From Planctomycetota bacterium (GTDB lineage: Bacteria > Planctomycetota > Phycisphaerae > Sedimentisphaerales > Anaerobacaceae): 10,962 bases of DNA. The DNA is taken from contig JADFHU010000116.1 of assembly GCA_022567055.1 (NCBI GenBank), forward strand, positions 1-10,962. The letters run 5' to 3'. The position numbers and the translations under genes were made by a program. The notes beneath the pieces are model-generated. The model ran no database searches, was not told where the DNA came from, and saw nothing but the letters and a program-made list of their open reading frames with translations. Shown in pieces: positions 1 to 6,303 of this stretch (position 1 is its first letter; each line of letters starts with the position of its first letter).

Positions 1-300
1 ATCGGCGCCAAGCGGAACGAAGGGCGCGTATTCGAACTGGCGGGAGTGCTAAAAGCGGAGCTGAACAAGGCGGGATTCTCGTCTGTCACACCCATGCCTC
101 CGGAACTTAGCGCGGGGGTGTGCATTATCGACGTACCCGAAAGGGTACGAGCGGAAGTGTTCAACCGGATGTATGACGAATTTGGCATCGCCGCCGCGAC
201 GACGGGCGGTTTGCGACTTTGCCCGCACATCTACAACACGCTGGCGCATGTCGAACGAGCCATTCGCGGCATTCACGCAATGCGGAAAATAATTGGTTAA
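1..300 (+). CDS. Class V aminotransferase, C-terminal fragment (5' end outside window)
   Basis: The reading frame is open from base 1 to a TAA at 298-300, giving the last 99 residues of a protein that starts upstream of the window. The closing segment GLRLCPHIYNTLAHVERAI is the typical end of fold-type I, class V PLP enzymes (cysteine desulfurase / isopenicillin N epimerase-like), where an Arg (here in GLRLCPH) binds the substrate carboxylate and the R-x-x-P-H-x-Y-N-T stretch precedes the last helix. The Lys that binds PLP lies upstream and is not visible, so transaminase, epimerase or desulfurase activity cannot be separated. It should be cytoplasmic. The creatininase gene starts 35 bp downstream on the same strand, so the two are probably co-transcribed and may act on related amino or amide compounds (inference). 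An internal GTG at 46 is not the true start, because coding similarity continues upstream of it. Confidence 0.85.
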   Translation: MGAKRNEGRVFELAGVLKAELNKAGFSSVTPMPPELSAGVCIIDVPERVRAEVFNRMYDEFGIAAATTGGLRLCPHIYNTLAHVERAIRGIHAMRKIIG

Positions 301-335
301 TCTTCAAGCGTCACGCGGTTTCGACCCAGGTTATT

Positions 336-1064
336 ATGCCAGCCCAGGAAGTGTTACTCAAGAAGCTGACTCGCCGCGAATTTCGTGAGCGCATGCAATC
401 AAAGGAATTGAAAGCCTGCATCATCCCCATAGCCGCGATTGAACAGCATCTGGAGCACTTGGCGATGGAGCACGATTGGCGCAGTGTCTGTCACATCGCG
501 GTATCGGTGGCGGAGCGCTTGCAACCGCAGGTGCTCGTGGCCGAAGGTCTAATGGCGGGGATCAGTGAGCACCACATGCGGCATCCCGGCACCCTGACGT
601 TGCGTCCCGGCACGTTTCTGGCCGTGGTATCTGATCTGATCGATTCGGTGGTCCGGGCCGGTTTCAGAAATGTGCTCGTCCTCAATGGTCACGGCGGAAA
701 CGTTGCTCCTTGCAACGGCATTTGGGCTCAGTTCCTGCGTCTGCATCAGGTGAATCTTCATTTTCTTCCCTATTGGGATGTGCTCGGCAAGGAGGACGCG
801 AAAGAGCTGTTAAAGGGCGGTCACCGTTTACCGGATGACCTGCCCGGACACGCCCAGGAATTTGAAACGGCCTTCGGTCTGGCCGCTTTTCCGGAAAACG
901 TGCGGCGGGAAGTCTGGACCGAACAGCCCGACCCCACGCCGGCCCTGGCGACGGCCGAAACCGGCCGGATATTCATCGAACGCATTGTGGAGCGGGTGGC
1001 AAATTACCTGGGGGAAATGATCGCCGGAACACGGGTGGCGGAAATCCCGCCATTTCATCCCTAG
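336..1064 (+). CDS. Creatininase-family amidohydrolase
   Basis: This 242-residue protein has the usual length for the creatinine amidohydrolase family, which are cytoplasmic metal-dependent hydrolases of cyclic or linear amides. Visible motifs are IEQHLEH...HD (E36, H38, D47, with the E-to-D spacing of 11 seen in Pseudomonas creatininase E34/H36/D45), GISEHHMRHPGTLTL (75-89), LNGHGGN (116-122, H119) and GHAQEFETA (171-179, E175 as likely metal ligand). The family normally has Gly after EQH; here it is Leu. The ATG at 336 was chosen because the frame further upstream overlaps the aminotransferase and gives no family-like sequence. The ribosome binding site is weak. The substrate is unknown: family members act on creatinine, formylated pyrimidine intermediates or mycofactocin precursor peptides. 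The TAG stop is formed by T1062 plus the first two bases of the palindromic element at 1063-1226, so the C-terminus may have been trimmed. Confidence 0.88.
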   Translation: MPAQEVLLKKLTRREFRERMQSKELKACIIPIAAIEQHLEHLAMEHDWRSVCHIAVSVAERLQPQVLVAEGLMAGISEHHMRHPGTLTLRPGTFLAVVSDLIDSVVRAGFRNVLVLNGHGGNVAPCNGIWAQFLRLHQVNLHFLPYWDVLGKEDAKELLKGGHRLPDDLPGHAQEFETAFGLAAFPENVRREVWTEQPDPTPALATAETGRIFIERIVERVANYLGEMIAGTRVAEIPPFHP

Positions 1065-1226
1065 GAGCCTGTCGGAGAATTCCGACGTCGGCCCGAGAGC
1101 GAGCAATTTTTTCGCCTGGCAAAGATGGCGAAGCAGGCGATGTTTGTTTTATCGTCGATGCAGCCGGATGCAGCCAGGCGGAAAAAGGGCCGCTCGAAGC
1201 CAGATCGAATTCTCCGACAGGCTCCT
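1063..1226. repeat. MITE-like palindromic element with 20-bp perfect terminal inverted repeats
   Basis: The left end 1063-1082 (AGGAGCCTGTCGGAGAATTC) is repeated as an exact reverse complement at 1207-1226. A second, imperfect inverted pair lies inside: 1097-1119 (gagcgagc...gcctgg) against about 1174-1196 (ccaggcgg...cgctc). Most of the 164 bp can therefore fold into one long interrupted hairpin. A 9-bp direct repeat GATGCAGCC sits at 1157-1165 and 1167-1175. There is no ORF of useful size and no obvious target-site duplication. It fills almost the whole gap between the convergent creatininase and symporter genes. It may act as a bidirectional terminator, or be a non-autonomous transposable element moved by a transposase encoded elsewhere (inference). 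Confidence 0.75.
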
Positions 1227-1239
1227 TGAGCCCTGTAGA

Positions 1240-3141
1240 CTAGTTGTTCCGGCCAAAGAATTTCCTGACCAAAGATTCTGCCGGCGGCGCCGTCAATAGG
1301 GATAAAGTCAACAGGCAGATGGCTGAGCCGGCGACTTCCCAAATGAAAGGATTCAAACCAAGGAAGGGGTGGACGGAAAAATGGCCTGCTTTCAAATAAC
1401 CCACGATGTACAGCAACAGATGGGTTCCTCCGCCACCCAGCATGCCGGCAACTGCGCCGGCCCCGTTCATGCGCGGCCAGAACAATGCGAAGGCAACCGG
1501 CACCAGGAAACAGCCCGCCAACCCGCTTGAGGCAAACACGATCAGGTCCTGCAGATACTTCGGGGGATTGAGTACCGCGAATACGGCCGCGGCGCCGACG
1601 AGCGAAGTAATGCCATAGGTCAGGCGTTTGATACGTTTTTCCGACGCCTGGGGATTGATGTTTCGCTGGTAAATATCCCGCACCAGCGCGGAGGAAACCA
1701 TCAGCAAGAAACTATCCACACTGGACATCACGGCCGCGAAGGGTGCCGCGACCAGGATGCCGGCCAGCCAGGGCCAACCGGCGGCGGCGGTCAGATGGGC
1801 TGCCATTTCGGGCATGACCCGATCGGAGTCTATCTCCCTGCCCGGCAGTACGACTCGGGCGCAGCAAAAGATAATGACCAGCGAGAAATAAATGGCGGAG
1901 TAATAAATGCACACCATGACGACCGAGCGTTTTAGGACGGCGGAGTTCTTAAAGGCCATCTGGCGCACCATGTTGCTGGGCTGGCCCGCGCCGCCGAAGG
2001 CCCAAAAAACAAAAAAACTGAAGGCCATCCCCAGGGACAGAAAGCCCAAGTCATTGCGGGCATCGGGTCCCGGAGCGCTGACGTAAACCCCCCGTTGATT
2101 CGCGCCATGCCGGTACGGTACCAGCTTGGTAACCTCCACAGTCACTGCCGCCGGCAATTCATCAGGCCGAATCCGATCGATTTCTTCGGGGGTGGTGATC
2201 TTTAAAATAGGAATGGCCTCGCTGCGGGTGGATCCTGGTTCGATCACGGCCAGCCTCCCGGTGCGAACAATACCAGGTCTGCCGCCGGCTTCACCCGCAA
2301 GGGGCAGCCAGGCGCCCATTTTGATTATTAGAGGATCATCCCGTGGTTGTTCCAGATGCAACACCGCCTCGCCATGCTCGGGCGTGGTCATCTTCGCCAA
2401 TTCCTCCGTCGCCCGGCCCAATCCGCCAACCTGCACGATGACCAACACCAGCATAATCATCACGCCAAATACCATAACGATGCCTTGCATGACATCCGTC
2501 CAGACCACGGCCCGAAAGCCGCCGTAGGTCGTGTAAGCAATAACGGAGACGGCGAATACCACCAGGCACAAGAGATAATCCGGAGCGGCCTGTCCAACCC
2601 AGGGGAGGCCGTCAGTGATGTCGGCCATGACAGCGACGGCTTGCTGAAAAGGTTGCACGTCGGCCAGCAGAGTCGTGAGGATGTTGCTGCCGGCCTTGAA
2701 CTGGGCCAGCAGGTAGAAGAACATGAAAAAAATGAGCAGCAACGTTGCGGTGATCCCCACCTTTACACTGGCAAACCGTTCTCGCATCACCTCCGGCACG
2801 GTGACCGCGCCCGCTTTGCGGGCAACCTGATTCAGTCGTTTTGCCAGCAGCCCCATCGTGACCAGTGGCACCACCATGTAACTGGCGATCCACAAGGCCA
2901 GGACCCACCCGTGGGTGTAAATCAACGAAGGAAACCCCATGAAGCTGCCGCCGGAGGCGTTGGTTGCGGCAAAGGTCAAGGCAAAAGCCCACATACCCAA
3001 ATTCCGGCTGCCCAGAAAATACTCTCCCACAAACTCCTTCTTTTTCATGACCCGGCTGGACATCACGGCGAGCAGGAAGACAACAAGCAAATAAAGAGCA
3101 AAGCAAATCAGAGCCGAGTTGGACGTTCCCACTCCATTCAC
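1240..3141 (-). CDS. panF: Sodium:solute symporter (SSS family), PanF-like, with long hydrophilic insertion
   Basis: This 633-residue polytopic inner-membrane protein has about 13 hydrophobic segments. EYFLGSRNLGMWAFALTFAAT (40-60), the SSS signature region YTTYGGFRAVVWTDVMQGIVM (203-223) and the AAPFAAVMSSVDS stretch (465-477, with S473/S474 at the likely Na2 sodium site) all resemble E. coli sodium/pantothenate symporter PanF. PanF is about 480 residues; most of the extra length is a hydrophilic block at roughly 263-362, between the signature helix and the next membrane segment. Transport is by Na+ symport. Pantothenate is only the closest named substrate, and a different organic acid is possible. 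The start is GTG at 3141 inside the overlap GTGA with the stop of the DUF997 gene, which implies translational coupling. It is last in a minus-strand gene series and converges on the creatininase gene, with the palindromic element between them. Confidence 0.85.
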   Translation of the reverse strand: MNGVGTSNSALICFALYLLVVFLLAVMSSRVMKKKEFVGEYFLGSRNLGMWAFALTFAATNASGGSFMGFPSLIYTHGWVLALWIASYMVVPLVTMGLLAKRLNQVARKAGAVTVPEVMRERFASVKVGITATLLLIFFMFFYLLAQFKAGSNILTTLLADVQPFQQAVAVMADITDGLPWVGQAAPDYLLCLVVFAVSVIAYTTYGGFRAVVWTDVMQGIVMVFGVMIMLVLVIVQVGGLGRATEELAKMTTPEHGEAVLHLEQPRDDPLIIKMGAWLPLAGEAGGRPGIVRTGRLAVIEPGSTRSEAIPILKITTPEEIDRIRPDELPAAVTVEVTKLVPYRHGANQRGVYVSAPGPDARNDLGFLSLGMAFSFFVFWAFGGAGQPSNMVRQMAFKNSAVLKRSVVMVCIYYSAIYFSLVIIFCCARVVLPGREIDSDRVMPEMAAHLTAAAGWPWLAGILVAAPFAAVMSSVDSFLLMVSSALVRDIYQRNINPQASEKRIKRLTYGITSLVGAAAVFAVLNPPKYLQDLIVFASSGLAGCFLVPVAFALFWPRMNGAGAVAGMLGGGGTHLLLYIVGYLKAGHFSVHPFLGLNPFIWEVAGSAICLLTLSLLTAPPAESLVRKFFGRNN

Positions 3142-3461
3142 CGATTATCCTCCCGGTCGATGCCCTCTTCTGTGCCGCCCTCGCTATCTTCCAGCGGATC
3201 GTCGGCCATATACTGCAAGCAAAACCAGATGGAAAAAACATTGGCCACTACCCAAGGCACGGCGATGCCCCAGAAAACCCAAGCGGGCATACCCAGAATC
3301 AATTGCATTTGTTCCACCTCCAGGTCATACCCGCGCCAAGCGCAATAGCCAATGACCCAGAGACAAAATCCGACCCAGGCGAGCAGGATTATGAATGTCT
3401 CCCGCAGCGAGTTGAGATAAACCGGATCGTACTCTTTGTTGGCTGAGTTTTCGTGGTTCAT
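3138..3461 (-). CDS. yhdT: DUF997 (YhdT-like) small membrane protein, probable symporter partner
   Basis: This 107-residue protein has two predicted membrane helices (about 22-42 and 60-82), a short polar N-terminus and an acidic C-terminal tail (88-107). Between the helices, LGMPAWVFWGIAVPW matches the F/G-x-PAW-F pattern of DUF997. In Enterobacteria the DUF997 protein YhdT is encoded just upstream of panF. The same order occurs here, with the TGA of this gene overlapping the GTG of the symporter by 4 bp. The family has no proven function; the strict pairing suggests a small accessory subunit or assembly factor of the transporter (inference). ATG at 3461 is the only sensible start. The acidic tail is longer than in YhdT. 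A dispersed repeat (3491-3588) lies directly upstream and may have changed the original promoter or operon spacing. Confidence 0.8.
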   Translation of the reverse strand: MNHENSANKEYDPVYLNSLRETFIILLAWVGFCLWVIGYCAWRGYDLEVEQMQLILGMPAWVFWGIAVPWVVANVFSIWFCLQYMADDPLEDSEGGTEEGIDREDNR

Positions 3462-3490
3462 TCAGTCGAGCTTTTCAGTGCCGTGCGGTT

Positions 3491-3588
3491 AAATGTGGAA
3501 GTTATTGCGTGGTTCTTTAAGAATGCTGCTGTCGCAGCCAGGATTGTGCCACGGAAGCCGCTGTTTTCTAGACGGTTCCTTGGCTTCC
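3491..3588 (+). repeat. Dispersed repeat, copy A (98 bp)
   Basis: Bases 3491-3588 align without gaps to the reverse complement of 10541-10638, with about 81 of 98 positions identical by eye. The best blocks are GTGGTTCTTTAA (3509-3520), AGGATTGT (3540-3547) and CCACGGAAGCCGC (3549-3561). Both copies stay open in one frame and translate to a shared pattern, WFF-N-A...RIVPRKP-FS, but neither has a convincing gene start. Copy A occupies most of the gap upstream of the DUF997 gene and runs 21 bp into the 3' end of the gene at 3568-4680. Confidence 0.75.
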
Positions 3589-4680
3589 ATAGGCAATTAC
3601 CAACTCGGGCGTTTCAATCACTTTTTCCGACGGGTCCGCGGATGTGTGAGCAGCCTCGAGGAATCCCGCTATCAGAATACTGCGCTCCCAGGGCCAGGGC
3701 CGTAAGCCCGTTCGAAAGAATTCCTCCAGCGTTGCCGCCAGCCGGCTGTACTGATGGTCGGGTGGGGCAGGGGGGCGATAAATCTGCGCCGAGATCACCT
3801 CGCCGTCGGCGGTCTCGACGGCAAAACAATAATCGGCAATGACTCCGTCGAGTACCAGAATCGTTGATCTCAACTTGTCCCCGTGCTCGATCAACCAGCC
3901 ACGAGGATTACGTGCCAGCTTGGGGACCAGACCCAGACCCACCAGATCCTGCGTGCGTCCGTCCCTGACCGGATCACCTTGCGGAGTATTGGACCGGGAA
4001 ATCGCGGCGGCCAAGAGCGGCCCGGACCACAGGCCCCGCTTGCCGGCCTCCCAAACCTCGTTGCCCTCGAGGTAGCGCAGGCGGCGAATGCCACTCTCCC
4101 CGTGGCTGCGCCGTTCAATCACCGGCAGGAGGCCTTCCAAGGCGTGCAGCTCGGCGGCCGGTGATTGGCCCTGAACGATGATGAGCGCTTCTTTCAAAGG
4201 CGTGTTGGGCGGGAGATCTTTTTGCGGCAGACGCCAGGTCACGGGCAGTGGGGTCCCGGCCAGAAGGGGAATGTTGCGGGAATCGGCCAGCCGGCGCAGT
4301 TTTTTGGCTTCAGCCAAACTATTGGCCAGCGCGCCATGAACAAAACAGCCGGCCGGAGCAGAGGCCTGCTCCAGAGCCGATATGATTAACCCTTCATTCG
4401 CGACCGCACCGTCGCCCTGGGAGATTACCACAATGGCGTCGGCATCGCTGCAGGCAGTCGCAACGCTGCGCTCCCGCACCAATCCGAAGTCGTTGGCCCG
4501 TCGCCTGAGTTCATCGGTTCCCTGGCCGGTGGAAAGATGCACCGAGACTTGACAGTCCGTTAAGGTGTGCCAAGCGCCGTCTTGGGGGTAACCCAGGAGA
4601 AAACGATCCAGCAATTGCTGGGCTGGAGAACCCAACTCGAACTCCTCCAACAGAAAGGCGATTTTCCTAAGCGCTTTCAC
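3568..4680 (-). CDS. Uncharacterised protein, leaderless divergent paralogue of the adjacent Tat-exported protein
   Basis: This 370-residue protein has no signal peptide or membrane segment, so it should be cytoplasmic. It aligns along its length with the product of 4774-6132: RKIAFLL...LLDRFLLGY (5-31) matches RKVALIA...FIDRFLEGY, LAGTPLPVTWRLP (140-152) matches LAGSSLPVTWRIP, and ERRSHGESGIR...GNEVWE (189-211) matches ERRAGGETGVR...GANVWE. The N-terminal part looks Rossmann-like and recalls Gfo/Idh/MocA proteins (inference from pattern only). It lacks the HGDYPRNEKGQ and VPVFNDKHLS motifs of its neighbour, so it may be a non-catalytic or altered partner. No function can be assigned. The start is GTG at 4680, because a TAG lies two codons upstream and alignment begins at residue 5. 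It begins 93 bp after the neighbour's stop. Its last seven codons and its TAG lie within repeat copy A. Confidence 0.7.
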   Translation of the reverse strand: MKALRKIAFLLEEFELGSPAQQLLDRFLLGYPQDGAWHTLTDCQVSVHLSTGQGTDELRRRANDFGLVRERSVATACSDADAIVVISQGDGAVANEGLIISALEQASAPAGCFVHGALANSLAEAKKLRRLADSRNIPLLAGTPLPVTWRLPQKDLPPNTPLKEALIIVQGQSPAAELHALEGLLPVIERRSHGESGIRRLRYLEGNEVWEAGKRGLWSGPLLAAAISRSNTPQGDPVRDGRTQDLVGLGLVPKLARNPRGWLIEHGDKLRSTILVLDGVIADYCFAVETADGEVISAQIYRPPAPPDHQYSRLAATLEEFFRTGLRPWPWERSILIAGFLEAAHTSADPSEKVIETPELVIAYGSQGTV

Positions 4681-4773
4681 GGGCTAAGCTTTTTCCGAAG
4701 GAGTGAAGGAATAACGAAGTGCCGGCATCGAGAAACCCAAAGCTTCGGCCGGCCGGTTGAGGTTGATTCTGCA

Positions 4774-6132
4774 TCACGCCCTCCAAAAGGTTGATTGTGC
4801 GGGAGCTTCATACTCCACTTTCAGCTCCGGAGTGAGGAGTTTGACTTGGCCGCGATGCAAGGACTCCACGCCGGACAGGGTCATCCCTGAAGTAAGCAGC
4901 GTCCTTGCCACGGGATAAGTTGCTTTTCTTTCCAAAATCGTCTTTTCGATATTGTTGACGAGAGGATTGAAAAAATCCGCCAAGGTCGTATACCGGGGAG
5001 GCATTGGCAATTGCATCTGGCAGGAGACGATTTGACTGGAGTGCTTCACCTTGCCCGCGTAATTGAAGTCGCGAATTAATCCGTTCAGCAGGAACAGAGT
5101 GGTCCGGAATCCATCCCGGTGTTCGATGAAATAAGCAACGGCTTCGGGGCTGGCGCGGCGGATCCAATCGAGGGACGGCTGGGAATAGGTATAGCCCGGC
5201 GCGCCGGCGCAGGTATGGCTGCGGGCCAGGGCGGCAAACAACAGCCGCTTGGTTTCCGGCTGATCCGCCAGCTTTTCCCAGACATTCGCCCCCTTAACGG
5301 CATGAACGGATCGAACGCCCGTCTCCCCGCCGGCGCGTCGTTCGGACATGCACTGGGCAGTCTCCAGGCCGTGGAAGTCATAGGAATCCACTCCGCCGTA
5401 ACAGGCGCAGACGCTTTCCTCCAAAGGCGTTCCCAGCGATAATTCCGTCGCTGGAATTCGCCAAGTGACGGGCAGCGAAGAGCCGGCTAAAAATGCGAAT
5501 CCAAGGCGTTTCGAGTCCTCGACCATTTCCACGCATTCCCCCCAATCCGTGGACAGGTGCTTGTCATTGAACACCGGCACGGAGCGGCCGCTGTCCTCGA
5601 AGACCCGAACCACCTCTTTGAAAAACCTATAGCGCGGATACAGTTTTTGGCCCTTTTCGTTGCGGGGATAATCCCCATGCTCCCCAATGATGATCACTCC
5701 ATCCACCGCCAGTTTGGAAGTGCCCAGGGTGAGGGCTTCGGCGATGGAGGGATATATTCTCACTCCGTGTCGCCGTTCCCTATCGCGGCTCAAGTCTCCC
5801 TCGGGGAATTGATCCACGTACAGGGAAACCAGCTTCAGTGCGGGGTAGTGATGTTTCCCGTGCCAGCCATATCCTTCGAGAAACCGATCGATGAAATGCT
5901 GAGCATGGGCATACTTTTTTACCCAAGTGGCGATTAACGCCACCTTCCGGGGCGGATTATTATTCTGCGCGGCTGCACACGTGGTTGGGAGAGGGCTCCA
6001 CGTGGCGGCGGCGGCTGCCGATCCGGCCAGCGTGGTCAGAAACTGGCGCCGCGACAACATTGCCGATGGCTTCATCGTTGGGGAGTTAAAAGACGTTTCG
6101 GACTTTGTCGGTGACCGCTTGAGATTCTTCAT
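4774..6132 (-). CDS. Tat-exported protein of uncharacterised family (possible Gfo/Idh/MocA-like N-terminus)
   Basis: The protein has 452 residues. A twin-arginine leader is clear: SRRQFL at 27-32, then an Ala-rich hydrophobic stretch to about 55, so it is probably exported folded to the periplasm. The mature part starts RKVALIATWVKKYAHAQHF. It contains IYPSIAEALTLG...LAVDGVIIIGEHGDYP (126-156), then VPVFNDKHLS (185-194), LAGSSLPVTWRIP (215-227), FHGLETAQCMSERRAGGETG (253-272) and VWEKL (284-288). I recognise this as a conserved family usually annotated hypothetical in planctomycetes and verrucomicrobia. The SIAEAL...VDGV pattern recalls the NAD-binding domain of Gfo/Idh/MocA oxidoreductases, but I see no textbook GxGxxG loop. 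Substrate and reaction are unknown. ATG at 6132 or the ATG at 6075 (MKPSAM) could be the start; both keep the Tat signal. It is followed by a paralogue. Confidence 0.72.
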   Translation of the reverse strand: MKNLKRSPTKSETSFNSPTMKPSAMLSRRQFLTTLAGSAAAAATWSPLPTTCAAAQNNNPPRKVALIATWVKKYAHAQHFIDRFLEGYGWHGKHHYPALKLVSLYVDQFPEGDLSRDRERRHGVRIYPSIAEALTLGTSKLAVDGVIIIGEHGDYPRNEKGQKLYPRYRFFKEVVRVFEDSGRSVPVFNDKHLSTDWGECVEMVEDSKRLGFAFLAGSSLPVTWRIPATELSLGTPLEESVCACYGGVDSYDFHGLETAQCMSERRAGGETGVRSVHAVKGANVWEKLADQPETKRLLFAALARSHTCAGAPGYTYSQPSLDWIRRASPEAVAYFIEHRDGFRTTLFLLNGLIRDFNYAGKVKHSSQIVSCQMQLPMPPRYTTLADFFNPLVNNIEKTILERKATYPVARTLLTSGMTLSGVESLHRGQVKLLTPELKVEYEAPAQSTFWRA

Positions 6133-6171
6133 TTGTCAACCAGTCAAATTCTTCATTGACGTACGGTCAAG
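6122..6171 (-). repeat. Imperfect tandem duplication of the start region, creating a 6-codon leader ORF
   Basis: Read on the minus strand, about 26 bp around the start codon occur twice, at 6171-6146 and 6148-6122, each ending in ATGAAGAAT followed by a T-rich triplet. The upstream copy gives MKNLTG and then TGA (6156-6136), in frame with and three bases before the ATG at 6132, where the protein again starts MKNL. This may be a decayed former start or a translated leader. Confidence 0.5.
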
Positions 6172-6299
6172 TTCGTAAATCGCCGGCAAGCTTTATTTTC
6201 TCTTTAAATGGGCATTCTGAGTCGCAATCCATCAGCGGATCTTACTCGGTGCCTTCTGTGCTTGTCAACCACCAATGGGACCACGTGTGCTTGTCAACC
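6133..6299 (-). promoter_or_regulatory. Three copies of GGTTGACAA upstream of the Tat-exported gene
   Basis: The 9-mer TTGTCAACC (minus strand GGTTGACAA) occurs at 6133-6141, 6262-6270 and 6291-6299. The last two sit within a 14-bp direct repeat (TGTGCTTGTCAACC at 6257-6270 and 6286-6299) with a 29-bp period. The word contains a TTGACA -35 hexamer and could also be a regulator half-site. The three copies in under 170 bp suggest an operator, but no regulator gene is in view. Confidence 0.35.
6239..6268 (-). promoter_or_regulatory. Predicted sigma70-type promoter for the gene starting at 6132
   Basis: The minus strand shows TTGACA at 6268-6263, an 18-bp spacer and TAAGAT at 6244-6239. The -35 is perfect and the -10 matches four of six bases. 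Transcription would start near 6232, leaving a leader of about 100 bases. The gap between this gene and the gene at 6304-7224 is 171 bp, so a separate promoter here is reasonable. Confidence 0.4.
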
Positions 6300-6303
6300 G
6301 CAA

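Noticed and set aside
219..335. Upstream extension of the creatininase to an ATG at 219
   Set aside because: The extra 39 residues overlap the aminotransferase in another frame and are not family-like; family length fits the ATG at 336.
2347..3348. Long plus-strand open frame (333 codons) opposite the symporter and DUF997 genes
   Set aside because: It is rich in His, Gln and Arg, has no family-like sequence and mirrors two clear genes on the other strand.
3453..3842. Plus-strand open frame (129 codons) containing the RIVPRKP stretch
   Set aside because: It crosses repeat copy A and then runs opposite the coding region of 3568-4680; the shared peptide pattern with 10541-10638 comes from the DNA repeat.
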